Source: Streptomyces sp. NBRC 110611
GTDB lineage: Bacteria; Actinomycetota; Actinomycetes; Streptomycetales; Streptomycetaceae
Assembly (NCBI RefSeq): GCF_001590865.1
Contig: NZ_BBUY01000015.1
Location: 113,147-177,146, forward strand
Length of the DNA: 64,000 nt
Direction: 5' to 3'
The first letter of the stretch is position 1, and the number at the start of each line of letters is the position of its first letter. Below are positions 16,832 to 25,021 of this stretch, in pieces. Under the pieces are notes generated by a model. It was not told the DNA's origin. It saw only the letters and a list, made by a program, of their open reading frames with translations, and did no database searches. Made by a program: the position numbers and the translations under genes.

Positions 16832-16869
16832 GACCCTTAGGGGATCCGTTCGACCGCCCCCTAAGGGTC
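16832..16869. terminator. Bidirectional terminator, GH4 / MBL hydrolase
   Basis: GACCCTTAGGGG (16832-16843) pairs perfectly with CCCCTAAGGGTC (16858-16869) around a 14-nt loop, between two convergent genes. A smaller GGCCCC/GGGGCC hairpin lies just before it at about 16811-16826. Confidence 0.75.
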
Positions 16870-16915
16870 CTCCTCTACCCCCCGCCCCGCCCCCTCCCCC
16901 GAGCCGCTGCGGACG

Positions 16916-17539
16916 CTACGGCCGCTGCCACTCGTCCGCGTGGGCCGCCTCGGTCCCCACGGTCGTCTCCGCGCCGTGCCCGGTCAGCACCCGCGTCTCC
17001 GGCGGCAGCGTCAGCAGCCGCTCCCGGATCGACCCGACGATCGTCGGGAAGTCCGAGTAGGACCGGCCGGTGGCACCGGGCCCGCCCTGGAAGAGCGTGT
17101 CCCCGGTGAAGACCACGCCCAGTTCGGGCGCGTACAGGCAGACCGCGCCCGGCGCGTGGCCGGGCGTGTGCAGCACCCGCAGGTCCGTGCCGGCGATGGT
17201 CAGCACCTGACCGTCGGCCAGCGCCGCGTCCGGCACGGTGCCGGGGTGGGTCATCCGCCACAGCGGCAGGTCGTCCGGGTGCAGGTGGATCCGGGCGCCG
17301 GTACGGGCGGCCAGCGCGGGGGCGGCGTCGATGTGGTCGTTGTGCGCGTGGGTGCAGAGGATCGCGCGCAGAGTGCGGCCGCCGAGGGCCCGCTGGATGG
17401 CGTCGGCGTCATGGGCGGCGTCGATGACCACTGCCTGGTCGTCGTCGCCGACGATCCAGACGTTGTTGTCGACGTCCCAGGTGCCGCCGTCGAGGGAGAA
17501 GGTGCCGGACGTGACCAGATGGTCGATACGGGCCGCCAT
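16916..17539 (-). CDS. Metallo-beta-lactamase-fold hydrolase of the mycothiol formaldehyde pathway
   Basis: The 207-residue protein has the metal motif THAHNDHID, a later His in HTPGHAPG, Asp in FTGDTLF and a final His in GHGAET, a complete glyoxalase-II-like dinuclear site. It overlaps the stop of the mycothiol-dependent formaldehyde dehydrogenase by one base (TGATG), so it is translationally coupled. That pairing is conserved in actinobacteria, where the hydrolase is thought to release formate and mycothiol from S-formylmycothiol. The substrate is inferred from the partner gene, not from residues. Confidence 0.88.
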   Translation of the reverse strand: MAARIDHLVTSGTFSLDGGTWDVDNNVWIVGDDDQAVVIDAAHDADAIQRALGGRTLRAILCTHAHNDHIDAAPALAARTGARIHLHPDDLPLWRMTHPGTVPDAALADGQVLTIAGTDLRVLHTPGHAPGAVCLYAPELGVVFTGDTLFQGGPGATGRSYSDFPTIVGSIRERLLTLPPETRVLTGHGAETTVGTEAAHADEWQRP

Positions 17540-18624
17540 CAGAGCGTCACGACCGAGCGCAGGACGTCGCCGGCGTGCATCCGCGCGAAGGCCTGCTCGA
17601 CGTCCTCGATCCCGATGGTCTCGGTGACGAAGGCGGCCAGGTCGATACGGCCCTGCTGGTGGAGGTCGATCAGCATCGGGAAGTCCCGGGAGGGCAGGCA
17701 GTCGCCGTACCAGGAGGACTTGAGGGCGCCGCCGCGGCCGAAGACGTCCAGCAGGGGGAGGTCCAGGGTCATCTCCGGGGTGGGGACGCCCACCAGGACG
17801 ACGGTCCCGGCCAGGTCGCGGGCGTAGAAGGCCTGCCGGTACGTCTCGGGCCGGCCGACCGCGTCGATGACGACATCGGCGCCGAAGCCGCCGGTCAGCT
17901 CGCGGATCGCTTCGACCGGGTCGGTGCTGCGGGAGTTGACGGTGTGGGTGGCGCCCATGGTGCGCGCGGTCGTCAGCTTGCGGTCGTCGATGTCGACGGC
18001 GATGATCCTGGCCGCGCCGGCCAGCCGGGCGCCGACCACGGCCGCATCCCCGACGCCGCCGCAGCCGATCACCGCGACCGAGTCGCCGCGGCCGACACCG
18101 CCGGTGTTGATCGCGGCGCCGATACCGGCCATCACCCCGCAGCCCAGCAGCCCGGCCACCGCGGGCGACACCTCCGGGTCGACCTTGGTGCACTGCCCGG
18201 CGGCGACCAGCGTCTTGTCGGCGAAGGCGCCGATGCCGAGCGCGGGGCTCAGCTCGGTGCCGTCCGTCAGGGTCATCTTCTGCCGGGCGTTGTGGGTGTC
18301 GAAGCAGTACTGGGGGCGGCCGCGCAGACAGGCCCGGCACTGGCCGCACACCGCACGCCAGTTGAGGATGACGAAGTCGCCGGGGGCGACATCGGTGACG
18401 CCGTCGCCGACCGCCTCCACCACACCGGACGCCTCGTGCCCGAGCAGGAAGGGGAACGCGTCGTTGATGCCGCCCTGCTTGTAGTGCAGGTCGGTGTGGC
18501 ACACCCCGCACGCCTGGATCTTCACCACGGCCTCGCCGGGCCCCGGGTCCGGCACCAGGATCGTCTCCAGCCGGACCGGTTCGTTCTTCCCCGGCGCGAT
18601 CACGCCGCGCACTTCCTGTGCCAT
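17539..18624 (-). CDS. mscR: S-(hydroxymethyl)mycothiol dehydrogenase
   Basis: This 361-residue zinc alcohol dehydrogenase has the catalytic zinc ligands in GVCHTDL and GHEASG. Its structural zinc loop of four Cys (CGQCRACLRGRPQYC) and its GCGGVGDAAVVGARLAGA cofactor loop with a downstream Asp fit an NAD(H)-binding class III-like enzyme. The overall sequence matches the actinobacterial mycothiol-dependent formaldehyde dehydrogenase (MscR/AdhE2 type) that oxidises the spontaneous formaldehyde-mycothiol adduct and can reduce S-nitrosomycothiol. It is the first gene of a two-gene unit with the downstream MBL hydrolase. Three imperfect 18-bp repeats lie directly upstream and may bear on its control. 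The ATG at 18624 begins MAQEVRGVI and matches the family length. Confidence 0.93.
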   Translation of the reverse strand: MAQEVRGVIAPGKNEPVRLETILVPDPGPGEAVVKIQACGVCHTDLHYKQGGINDAFPFLLGHEASGVVEAVGDGVTDVAPGDFVILNWRAVCGQCRACLRGRPQYCFDTHNARQKMTLTDGTELSPALGIGAFADKTLVAAGQCTKVDPEVSPAVAGLLGCGVMAGIGAAINTGGVGRGDSVAVIGCGGVGDAAVVGARLAGAARIIAVDIDDRKLTTARTMGATHTVNSRSTDPVEAIRELTGGFGADVVIDAVGRPETYRQAFYARDLAGTVVLVGVPTPEMTLDLPLLDVFGRGGALKSSWYGDCLPSRDFPMLIDLHQQGRIDLAAFVTETIGIEDVEQAFARMHAGDVLRSVVTL

Positions 18625-18650
18625 CGGAACAGCCCCTTTCAGAGATGCGG

Positions 18651-18702
18651 AGATGCAGAGATTCGCGAAGATGCAGAGTTCCGCGAAGGTGCAGAGCTTC
18701 GA
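18651..18702. repeat. Imperfect 18-bp tandem repeats upstream of mscR
   Basis: Three units (AGATGCAGAGATTCGCGA, AGATGCAGAGTTCCGCGA, AGGTGCAGAGCTTCGA) run head to tail 27 to 78 bp upstream of the mscR start. A partial unit (AGATGCGG) precedes them at 18643. They occupy the likely 5' leader or promoter of the dehydrogenase and could be operator half-sites. The rest of 18703-18939 shows no gene; it must hold the promoter of the divergent phosphatase. Confidence 0.7.
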
Positions 18703-18939
18703 AGATCACGTACGGGACCACTGTGGCGCACCGCCACGGAGCCGTGCCTCACCGTACGCGCGCCGCACGACCTGGCGCAGGCCCCCGTCAGGAGTGCGGT
18801 GCCGGGCCGCCGCCGGGAGGCGGGGGCCGGCCCGGTACCTGCGAGTCTTTATCAAATCGTTGAATCTACGCGCGTAAGTGAACGGCGAGCCTCTGCTACA
18901 TCTACCGGTGACCATTCGTGCCACCCCAAGGAGACGCGC

Positions 18940-19806
18940 ATGCCGCGCCCCGTTCACTCCCGTTCCGCCCTGTCTCGTCCCGCTCTGTCCCGTCGCGCCC
19001 GCATCGGCGCCGCGACGGTCACCGCCCTTGTCGCCGGCACCGCCGTCTTCGGCATCGGCCAGGCCACCGCCGACCACGCCGTGCCGCGCACCGACAAGGA
19101 GATCCCCAACCTCACCCAGGTGCAGGACAAGATCAAGGCGTACTACGGCGACACGGTGACGGCCGACGGCGAGCACTACGCGTCCGCGGACAGCAACTAC
19201 GCCCGCCAGGTCCGCGGGATCGAGGCCAAGGCCCGCGCCTACCTGTCCAAGGCCCTCGCGAAGCACGACAAGGACGGCGGCAAGGGTGACGGAAAGGGCG
19301 GCGGGAAGGACGGCCGGAAGGCCCGTCCCGCCATCGTCCTCGACATGGACGACACGACCCTGCTCACCTACAACTACGAGCTCAAGGTCGGCTTCCACTA
19401 CACCCCGGAGAGCCAGGACAAGTACCTCGAAAGCACCGACATGGATCCGGTCTTCGGGATGAACAGGCTCGTCAACTGGGCCCGCAGCAAGGGCGCCGAG
19501 GTCTTCTTCATCACCGGCCGCAAGGAGTCGCAGCGCGAGTGGAGCGTGCGCAACCTCAAGAACGTCGGCTATGACGTCGCGCTCGACCGCAAGCACGTCT
19601 ACCTGAAGAACAAGGAGAACCCGCCGGCCTACCTGCCGTGCGGCGCCACCTGCACGACCGTCGAGTACAAGTCGGGCACCCGCAAGTACATCGAGTCCCT
19701 CGGGTACGACATCGTCGCCAACTTCGGCGACCAGCACAGCGACCTGAACGGCGGCGCCAGCGGCCGGGCCTTCAAGCTGCCCAACCCGATGTACTACCTG
19801 CCGTAG
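18940..19806 (+). CDS. Secreted HAD-family acid phosphatase
   Basis: This 288-residue protein has an Arg-rich N-terminus, a hydrophobic core (AATVTALVAGTAVFG) and an Ala-Asp cleavage-like site near residue 44, consistent with a Sec signal peptide. The HAD motifs follow: I as LDMDDTTLL, II as FFITGRK, III/IV as ANFGDQHSDL. This is the class B/plant-type acid phosphatase layout that hydrolyses phosphomonoesters outside the membrane. A Lys/Gly-rich spacer (KHDKDGGKGDGKGGGKDGRK) precedes motif I. The ATG has AAGGAGA 5 nt upstream. The gene stands alone, divergent from mscR, and a PhoP-type phosphate response is possible but no PHO box was evident. Confidence 0.88.
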   Translation: MPRPVHSRSALSRPALSRRARIGAATVTALVAGTAVFGIGQATADHAVPRTDKEIPNLTQVQDKIKAYYGDTVTADGEHYASADSNYARQVRGIEAKARAYLSKALAKHDKDGGKGDGKGGGKDGRKARPAIVLDMDDTTLLTYNYELKVGFHYTPESQDKYLESTDMDPVFGMNRLVNWARSKGAEVFFITGRKESQREWSVRNLKNVGYDVALDRKHVYLKNKENPPAYLPCGATCTTVEYKSGTRKYIESLGYDIVANFGDQHSDLNGGASGRAFKLPNPMYYLP

Positions 19807-19848
19807 TCGCCGGAGACGGGTCGCGAGGCAGGCCGGGGGGGGTGGGCC

Positions 19849-19920
19849 GGGCGACAGGCCGGGCGACAGGCCGGGAGGCGGGCCGGGAGACGGACCGGGA
19901 GACGGACCGGACGACAGGTC
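19849..19920. repeat. 12-bp minisatellite between convergent genes
   Basis: Five consecutive 12-bp units of two sub-types (GGGCGACAGGCC twice, GGGAGGCGGGCC, GGGAGACGGACC twice) occupy 19849-19908, with a degenerate sixth after them. They fill the gap between the phosphatase and RNase Z stops. The final GGACGACAGGTCCGG can fold back, so the tract may also end transcription. Confidence 0.75.
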
Positions 19921-19938
19921 CGGCCCGGCCCGGCCCGC

Positions 19939-20844
19939 TCAGCGCCGCTTCGGCACCGGCACGCGCAGCAGGTCCCTGGCGATGGTCAGTTCGCCGGTGA
20001 AGCCCGCCGCGCGTGCCTGCCGTTCGAACTCCCCGGGGTCGTCATAGCGCTGCGAGAAGTGCGTCAGCACGAGATGCCGCACGCCCGCCCGGGCCGCCAC
20101 CTCCGCCGCCTGCCCCGCGGTCAGGTGCCCGTGGTCCTCGGCCAGCCGGACGTCCTCGTCGAGGAACGTCGACTCGATGACGAGCATGTCCGCCCCCTCC
20201 GCGAGGGTGTGCACCGCGGCGCACAGCCGGGTGTCCATGACGAAGGCGAAGCGCTGGCCGGGGCGCCGCTCGCTCACCTCGTCGACGGTGACCCCGTTCA
20301 GCTCGCCGAGCCGCTGGAGGCGGCCGACGTCCGGCCCGCCGATGCCGCGCTCGGCCAGCCGCTCCGGCAGCATCCGCCGGGAGTCCGGCTCCACGAGGCG
20401 GTAGCCGAACGACTCGACCGGGTGGGAGAGCTTGTGCGCCTCCAGCACGTACGCCTTCGAGCGCTCCAGCACACCGTCGACCGCGACCGGCCGCTGGACC
20501 AGCCGGACGGTCTCCCGGTACGCGGTGGCGTAGCGCAGCCGCTCGAAGAAGCGCTCCCCGCTGGCCGGGTAGTGGGCGGTGACCGGGTGCGGCACCCGGT
20601 CCAGGTTGATCCGCTGGATCACCCCGGCCAGGCCGAGCGAGTGGTCACCGTGGAAGTGCGTGATGCAGATCCGGTCGAGGTCGTGGGCCGCGACCCCGGC
20701 GCGCAGCATCTGGCGCTGGGTGCCCTCGCCGGGGTCGAAGAGCAGCCCCTGGCCGTCCCACCGCAGCAGATAGCCGTTGTGGTTGCGGTGGCGCGTGGGC
20801 ACCTGGCTGGCGGTGCCGAGGACGACCAGTTCACGTACGGACAC
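19939..20844 (-). CDS. rnz: Ribonuclease Z
   Basis: RNase Z is the tRNA 3'-processing endonuclease of the metallo-beta-lactamase superfamily. The 301-residue protein has the motif THFHGDHSLG near residue 62, a later Asp (VMDTRL) and His (HGHLTAGQAAEVA, then LTHFSQRYDD) completing the dizinc site, and the start ELVVLGTASQVPTRHRNHN typical of the family. The GTG at 20844 lies 7 nt after the stop of the HIT gene, so it is coupled to it; the ribosome site is weak. tRNAs whose genes lack CCA, such as the two tRNA-Ala in this window, need such processing. Confidence 0.95.
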   Translation of the reverse strand: MSVRELVVLGTASQVPTRHRNHNGYLLRWDGQGLLFDPGEGTQRQMLRAGVAAHDLDRICITHFHGDHSLGLAGVIQRINLDRVPHPVTAHYPASGERFFERLRYATAYRETVRLVQRPVAVDGVLERSKAYVLEAHKLSHPVESFGYRLVEPDSRRMLPERLAERGIGGPDVGRLQRLGELNGVTVDEVSERRPGQRFAFVMDTRLCAAVHTLAEGADMLVIESTFLDEDVRLAEDHGHLTAGQAAEVAARAGVRHLVLTHFSQRYDDPGEFERQARAAGFTGELTIARDLLRVPVPKRR

Positions 20845-20851
20845 GGCTGCT

Positions 20852-21211
20852 TTACCCGGGGGGCCACTGGAGGCCGCGGCCGCCCAGCACGTGCAGATGG
20901 GCGTGGAAGACGGTCTGGCCCGCACCGGCGCCGGTGTTGAAGATGACGCGGTAGCCCGAGCCCTCGATGTCGTCCCCGGCGGCGACCTCGCGGGATTCGC
21001 GCAGTATGTCGGCGATGACCTGCGGTTCGGCGGCGGCCAGGGACGCCGCGTCGGGGTAGTGCACCCTGGGGATGACCAGGACGTGCGTCGGCGCCTGGGG
21101 GTTGATGTCGCGGAACGCGACGGTGGTCTCGGTCTCCCGGACGATGGTCGCCGGCACCTCCCCCGCCACGATCTTGCAGAACAGGCAGTCGGCCTGCGGT
21201 TCACCCGCCAC
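20852..21211 (-). CDS. HIT-family nucleotide-binding protein
   Basis: The 119-residue histidine-triad hydrolase (HINT type) has an N-terminal zinc-like pair CLFCKI, the conserved FRDINPQAPTHVLVIP and the triad HAHLHVL followed by GGRGLQWPPG. HINT proteins cleave phosphoramidate or acyl bonds of AMP. I chose the GTG at 21211 because GGGAGGAG lies about 7 nt upstream. An upstream in-frame ATG (21232) would place that ribosome site inside the coding region. It is followed closely by rnz. Its physiological substrate is unknown. Confidence 0.92.
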   Translation of the reverse strand: MAGEPQADCLFCKIVAGEVPATIVRETETTVAFRDINPQAPTHVLVIPRVHYPDAASLAAAEPQVIADILRESREVAAGDDIEGSGYRVIFNTGAGAGQTVFHAHLHVLGGRGLQWPPG

Positions 21212-21422
21212 AGGTGGCTCCTCCCGGATCATCCGTCATACGCACGGTACGTACACGGCCTCGGATGCTACCGGGCAGGGCTGACGGGGGCGGCCACCGC
21301 ACCCCCACACGGCGCGGGCGCCCCTCGCGCACACCCGGCGGCGAAGGACGCCGTCCCCGTCAGGATCACTAAGCTGACACTGATCGCTCATCACTTTCGC
21401 CCACAACCAGGAGTTATGCACC

Positions 21423-21851
21423 ATGGCAACCACGCGCACCGCTCTGACCCACTGGGAAGGCAACCTCATGGAGGGCAAGGGCCAGGTGTCCCTCGCCTCC
21501 TCCAACATCGGTACGTACGACGTGAACTGGCCCGCCCGCGCGGAGCAGCCGAACGGCGTCACCAGCCCCGAGGAGCTGATCGCCGCCGCGCACTCCTCCT
21601 GCTACTCCATGGCCTTCTCGCACGGCCTGGCGGGCAAGGGCTACACCGTCGCCGCCCTCGACACCAAGGCGGACGTCACCTTCCAGCCGGGCGAGGGCAT
21701 CACCGCCATCGCCCTGACGGTCCGGGCCAGCGTCCCCGGCCTGTCCGAGGAGGAGTTCCAGGCGGCGGCCGAGGACGCCAAGAAGAACTGCCCGGTGAGC
21801 CAGGCACTGGCGGGCGTCAAGAACATCACGCTGGACGCCGAGCTCGTCTGA
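21423..21851 (+). CDS. OsmC/Ohr-family peroxiredoxin
   Basis: The 142-residue protein has the two redox cysteines of the OsmC family, one in AAHSSCYSMAFS (about residue 60) and one in NCPVSQAL (about residue 122). It uses thiol chemistry to reduce organic hydroperoxides and is cytoplasmic. The start at 21423 begins MATTRTALTHWEG; about 210 bp separate it from the divergent HIT gene, leaving room for its own promoter, but I saw no confident motif. A very strong hairpin follows. No OhrR-type regulator is adjacent. Confidence 0.92.
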   Translation: MATTRTALTHWEGNLMEGKGQVSLASSNIGTYDVNWPARAEQPNGVTSPEELIAAAHSSCYSMAFSHGLAGKGYTVAALDTKADVTFQPGEGITAIALTVRASVPGLSEEEFQAAAEDAKKNCPVSQALAGVKNITLDAELV

Positions 21852-21857
21852 CGCGAC

Positions 21858-21899
21858 GACGGAACCGGCCCGGCATCATCGCGCCGGGCCGGTTCCGTC
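21858..21899. terminator. Strong bidirectional terminator, osmC / rsmE
   Basis: A perfect 17-bp inverted repeat (GACGGAACCGGCCCGGC at 21858-21874, complement at 21883-21899) with an 8-nt loop lies between two convergent genes, 7 bp after the osmC stop. Confidence 0.85.
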
Positions 21900-21926
21900 A
21901 CCGACCTGGTTTTCGGGCCTGTGGGG

Positions 21927-22676
21927 CTAGTTCCAGCGGCCCGTACGGCCCAGGAGAAGGGCCGTTGCCGCGGTGCCGGCCGTCGAGGTGCGGAGGACCG
22001 TCGGCCCCAGCCGGTACGGCTCGGCGCCGGCCGCGGCGAAGGCGGCGAGCTCCTCCGGGGAGACGCCGCCCTCGGGGCCGACGACGAGCACGATCCGGCC
22101 GGTGGCGGGGAGTTCGGCGGTAGCGAGCGGGGAGCTGCCCTCCTCGTGGAGGACGGCGGCGAAGTCCGCGTCCGCGAGCAGCGCCGCCACCTGCTTGGTC
22201 GTCAGCGGGTCGGCGACCTCGGGGAAGGTCAGCCGGCGCGACTGCTTGCCGGCCTCGCGGGCCGTGGCGCGCCACTTGCCCAGCGACTTGGCGGCCCGCT
22301 CGCCCTTCCACTGGGTGACGCAACGCGCCGCCGGCCAGGGCACGATGGCGTCCACACCGGTCTCGGTCATCGTCTCGACGGCCAGTTCGCCGCGGTCCCC
22401 CTTGGGCAGTGCCTGGACCACGGTGATGGCGGGGCTCGGCGGCTCCTCGGTTCGGAGTTCGGCGACGGTGACGGTGAGCCGGTCCTTGCCCTCGACGGCG
22501 GCCACCGTGCCGTAGGCGCCGGTGCCACGGCCGTCCGTCAGCACGACCTCCTCGCCGGCCCGCAGCCGGCGCACCGACACCGCGTGCCGCCCCTCGGGGC
22601 CGTCCAGGGTCAGGGTGCCGCCGGCCCGTACGTCCGCGAGCGCATCGGTATCGATGAGGAAGACGGGCGCGGTCAT
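21927..22676 (-). CDS. rsmE: 16S rRNA (uracil-1498-N3)-methyltransferase
   Basis: The 249-residue SPOUT-class methyltransferase has an N-terminal PUA-like domain (EGRHAVSVRRLRAGEEVVLTD) and a C-terminal trefoil knot with the SAM loop VVGPEGGVSPEEL and the knot strand RLGPTVLRTSTA. It methylates U1498 in helix 44 of 16S rRNA. Its start overlaps the stop of the nitronate monooxygenase gene by 4 nt (ATGA), so the two are coupled. The dnaJ-rsmE association is conserved in many bacteria; here the monooxygenase is inserted between them. Confidence 0.95.
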   Translation of the reverse strand: MTAPVFLIDTDALADVRAGGTLTLDGPEGRHAVSVRRLRAGEEVVLTDGRGTGAYGTVAAVEGKDRLTVTVAELRTEEPPSPAITVVQALPKGDRGELAVETMTETGVDAIVPWPAARCVTQWKGERAAKSLGKWRATAREAGKQSRRLTFPEVADPLTTKQVAALLADADFAAVLHEEGSSPLATAELPATGRIVLVVGPEGGVSPEELAAFAAAGAEPYRLGPTVLRTSTAGTAATALLLGRTGRWN

Positions 22677-23767
22677 GCGGCACCGCCGGTGGCCGGGCGG
22701 GCCGACGCGGCGCGTGCCACGTCCAGTTCGGCCGCCAGGACCTCGACGAGCCGCGCGGCGGGCAGCTCCCGGGCCAGCCGGTGCCCCTGGCCCGCCCAGA
22801 GGTTCATGCCCTGCGGGTCGCCCGCCTTGGCGGCGGCCTTGCGCACGGTGGAGGTGAGGTAGTGGACGGCGGGGTAGGCAGCCGGCGCGTACGGGCCGTG
22901 CTCGCGCAGGAAACGGTTCACCAGCCCGCGGGCCGGCCGTCCGGAGAACGCTCTGGTCAACTCCGTATGAGTGAACAGGGGGTTGGTGAGCGCCTGTTTG
23001 TGCAGCGGACTGGCGCCCGACTCGGGGGTGGCGAGGAAGGCGGTGCCGAGCTGTGCCATGGCCGCCCCGGCGGCCAGTACGGCGGCGATCTGTGCCCCGC
23101 GCATCAGCCCGCCCGCGGCGATCACCGGGATCCGCACCGCCTCGCGGACCTGGCCGAGCAGCGCCAGCAGTCCCAGGCCCGCGCCGGTCCCGTCCGCGTG
23201 CGGATCGTCGCGGTGGGTGCCCTGGTGGCCGCCGGCCTCCACGCCCTGCACACAGACCGCGTTCGCGCCCGACCACTGGGCGGCCTGCGCCTCGGCGACG
23301 GTGGTGGCGGTGACGACGGTGTACGTACCGACCTCGGCGAAGGCGTCGAGGACGGCGCGTGAGGGGCAGCCGAAGGTGAAGGACACCACCGGCACCGGGT
23401 CCTCCCGCAGGATCGCGAGCTTGGCCTCGTAGCCGTCGTCGCCGGGCCCGTCGGTGTCGCCGAGTTCGGTCTCGTACCAGGCGGCCTCGCCGGCGAGCTG
23501 CTCGCGGTAGACGTCGACGGCGGAGCTGTCGGACAGGTCGGGCTGCGGCATGAAGAGGTTGACGCCGAAGGGCCGGTCGGTCAGCGACCGCAGCTGTTTG
23601 ATCTCCTGGTACATGCCGTCGGCGGTTTTGTAGCCGGCGGCGAGGAAGCCGAGGCCGCCGGCGCCACAGACGGCGGCGGCCAGCGCGGGGCCTGAGCCGC
23701 CGCCGGCCATGGGGGCCTGCACGATCGGATGACGGCAGAGATCGGTCGGTGCGGTGGGCATGCGCAC
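22673..23767 (-). CDS. Nitronate monooxygenase / 2-nitropropane dioxygenase family
   Basis: The 364-residue FMN TIM-barrel protein has HPIVQAPMAGG at the start, the family motif VEAGGHQG near residue 185, and an FMN-phosphate loop in IAAGGLMRGAQIAAVLAAGA. Members detoxify alkyl nitronates such as propionate-3-nitronate; many homologues are uncharacterised oxidoreductases. The start is ambiguous between GTG 23767 and ATG 23761 because neither has a good ribosome site. It lies between dnaJ and rsmE on the same strand. Confidence 0.9.
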   Translation of the reverse strand: MRMPTAPTDLCRHPIVQAPMAGGGSGPALAAAVCGAGGLGFLAAGYKTADGMYQEIKQLRSLTDRPFGVNLFMPQPDLSDSSAVDVYREQLAGEAAWYETELGDTDGPGDDGYEAKLAILREDPVPVVSFTFGCPSRAVLDAFAEVGTYTVVTATTVAEAQAAQWSGANAVCVQGVEAGGHQGTHRDDPHADGTGAGLGLLALLGQVREAVRIPVIAAGGLMRGAQIAAVLAAGAAMAQLGTAFLATPESGASPLHKQALTNPLFTHTELTRAFSGRPARGLVNRFLREHGPYAPAAYPAVHYLTSTVRKAAAKAGDPQGMNLWAGQGHRLARELPAARLVEVLAAELDVARAASARPATGGAA

Positions 23768-23881
23768 ATCGTGTCACGCTCACCGCACCACCCCGAACCG
23801 GGGCGGGACCCCGGACCCAGCCGACCACCGCCCGTTGCCGTACTCCCCGGGGGCAACCCCCGGACCCCCGGCCGGACCTGC

Positions 23882-25021
23882 CTACCGCCCGTTGAACGCG
23901 TCCTTCAGGCGCGAGAACAGGCCCTGCTGCCCCGGCTGGAACTGGCCCGTGGGCCGTTCCTCGCCGCGCAGCTTGGCGAGCCGGCGCAGCAGCTCCTCCT
24001 GCTCGGGGTCGAGCTTGGTGGGCGTCTGCACCTCGACGTGGACGATCAGATCGCCGCGGCCGTTGCCGCGCAGGTGGGTCACCCCGCGCTGGTGCAGCGG
24101 GATCGACTGGCCGGACTGGGTACCGGGCCGGACGTCGACCTCCTCCATCCCGTCGAGCGTCTCCAGCGGGCACTTCGTGCCCAGCGCCGCCGCCGTCATC
24201 GGGATGGTGACCGTGCAGTGCAGATCGTCGCCGCGCCGCTGGAAGACCGGATGCGGCAGCTCGTGGATCTCGACGTAGAGGTCACCGGCGGGGCCGCCGC
24301 CGGGACCGACCTCGCCCTCGCCCGCGAGCTGGATGCGGGTGCCGTTGTCGACACCGGCCGGGATCTTGACGGTCAGGGTCCGGCGGGAGCGGATCCGGCC
24401 GTCGCCGGCGCACTCGGGGCACGGCGTCGGCACGACCGTACCGAAGCCCTGGCACTGCGGGCACGGGCGCGACGTCATGACCTGGCCGAGGAAGGACCGG
24501 GTGACCTGGGAGACCTCACCACGGCCGCGGCACATGTCGCAGGTCTGGGCGGAGGTGCCGGGGGCGGCGCCCTCGCCGGTGCAGGTCGTGCACACCACGG
24601 CGGTGTCGACCTGGATCTCCTTGGTCGTGCCGAAGGCCGCTTCGTTCAGCTCGACATCGAGCCGGATCATGGCGTCCTGGCCGCGGCGGGTGCGCGACCG
24701 CGGGCCGCGCTGCGACGCGGTGCCGAAGAACGCGTCCATGATGTCGGAGAAGTTGCCGAAGCCCGCGCCGAAGCCGCCCGCGCCGCCGCCGGCGCCGCCG
24801 GACTGCGAGAGCGGGTCGCCGCCGAGGTCGTAGACCTGCTTCTTCTGCGGATCCGACAGGACCTCGTAAGCGGCGTTGATCTCCTTGAACCGCTCCTGGG
24901 TCTTGGGGTCCGGGTTCACGTCCGGGTGCAGCTCGCGCGCCAGCCGGCGGAACGCCTTCTTGATCTCGTCCTGCGAGGCATCGCGCCGTACGCCCAGGAC
25001 CGCGTAGTAATCCGTGGCCAC
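23882..25021 (-). CDS. dnaJ: Chaperone DnaJ (second copy type, DnaJ2)
   Basis: The 379-residue class A DnaJ has a J-domain with HPD at residues 33-35, a Gly/Phe-rich linker and four zinc-finger repeats (CTTCTGEG, CDMCRGRG, CPQCQGFG, CPECAGDG), followed by the substrate-binding beta domains. It stimulates DnaK ATPase and binds unfolded proteins. The start codon abuts the hrcA stop, so the two are one operon under HrcA control. In Streptomyces the main dnaK-grpE-dnaJ operon is elsewhere and controlled by HspR; this copy is the HrcA-linked one. Confidence 0.97.
   Translation of the reverse strand: MATDYYAVLGVRRDASQDEIKKAFRRLARELHPDVNPDPKTQERFKEINAAYEVLSDPQKKQVYDLGGDPLSQSGGAGGGAGGFGAGFGNFSDIMDAFFGTASQRGPRSRTRRGQDAMIRLDVELNEAAFGTTKEIQVDTAVVCTTCTGEGAAPGTSAQTCDMCRGRGEVSQVTRSFLGQVMTSRPCPQCQGFGTVVPTPCPECAGDGRIRSRRTLTVKIPAGVDNGTRIQLAGEGEVGPGGGPAGDLYVEIHELPHPVFQRRGDDLHCTVTIPMTAAALGTKCPLETLDGMEEVDVRPGTQSGQSIPLHQRGVTHLRGNGRGDLIVHVEVQTPTKLDPEQEELLRRLAKLRGEERPTGQFQPGQQGLFSRLKDAFNGR

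Noticed and set aside
17575..18939. An open frame upstream of the HAD phosphatase extending it by about 450 codons
   Set aside because: It is antisense to the mycothiol-dependent dehydrogenase; the ribosome site and signal peptide define the start at 18940.
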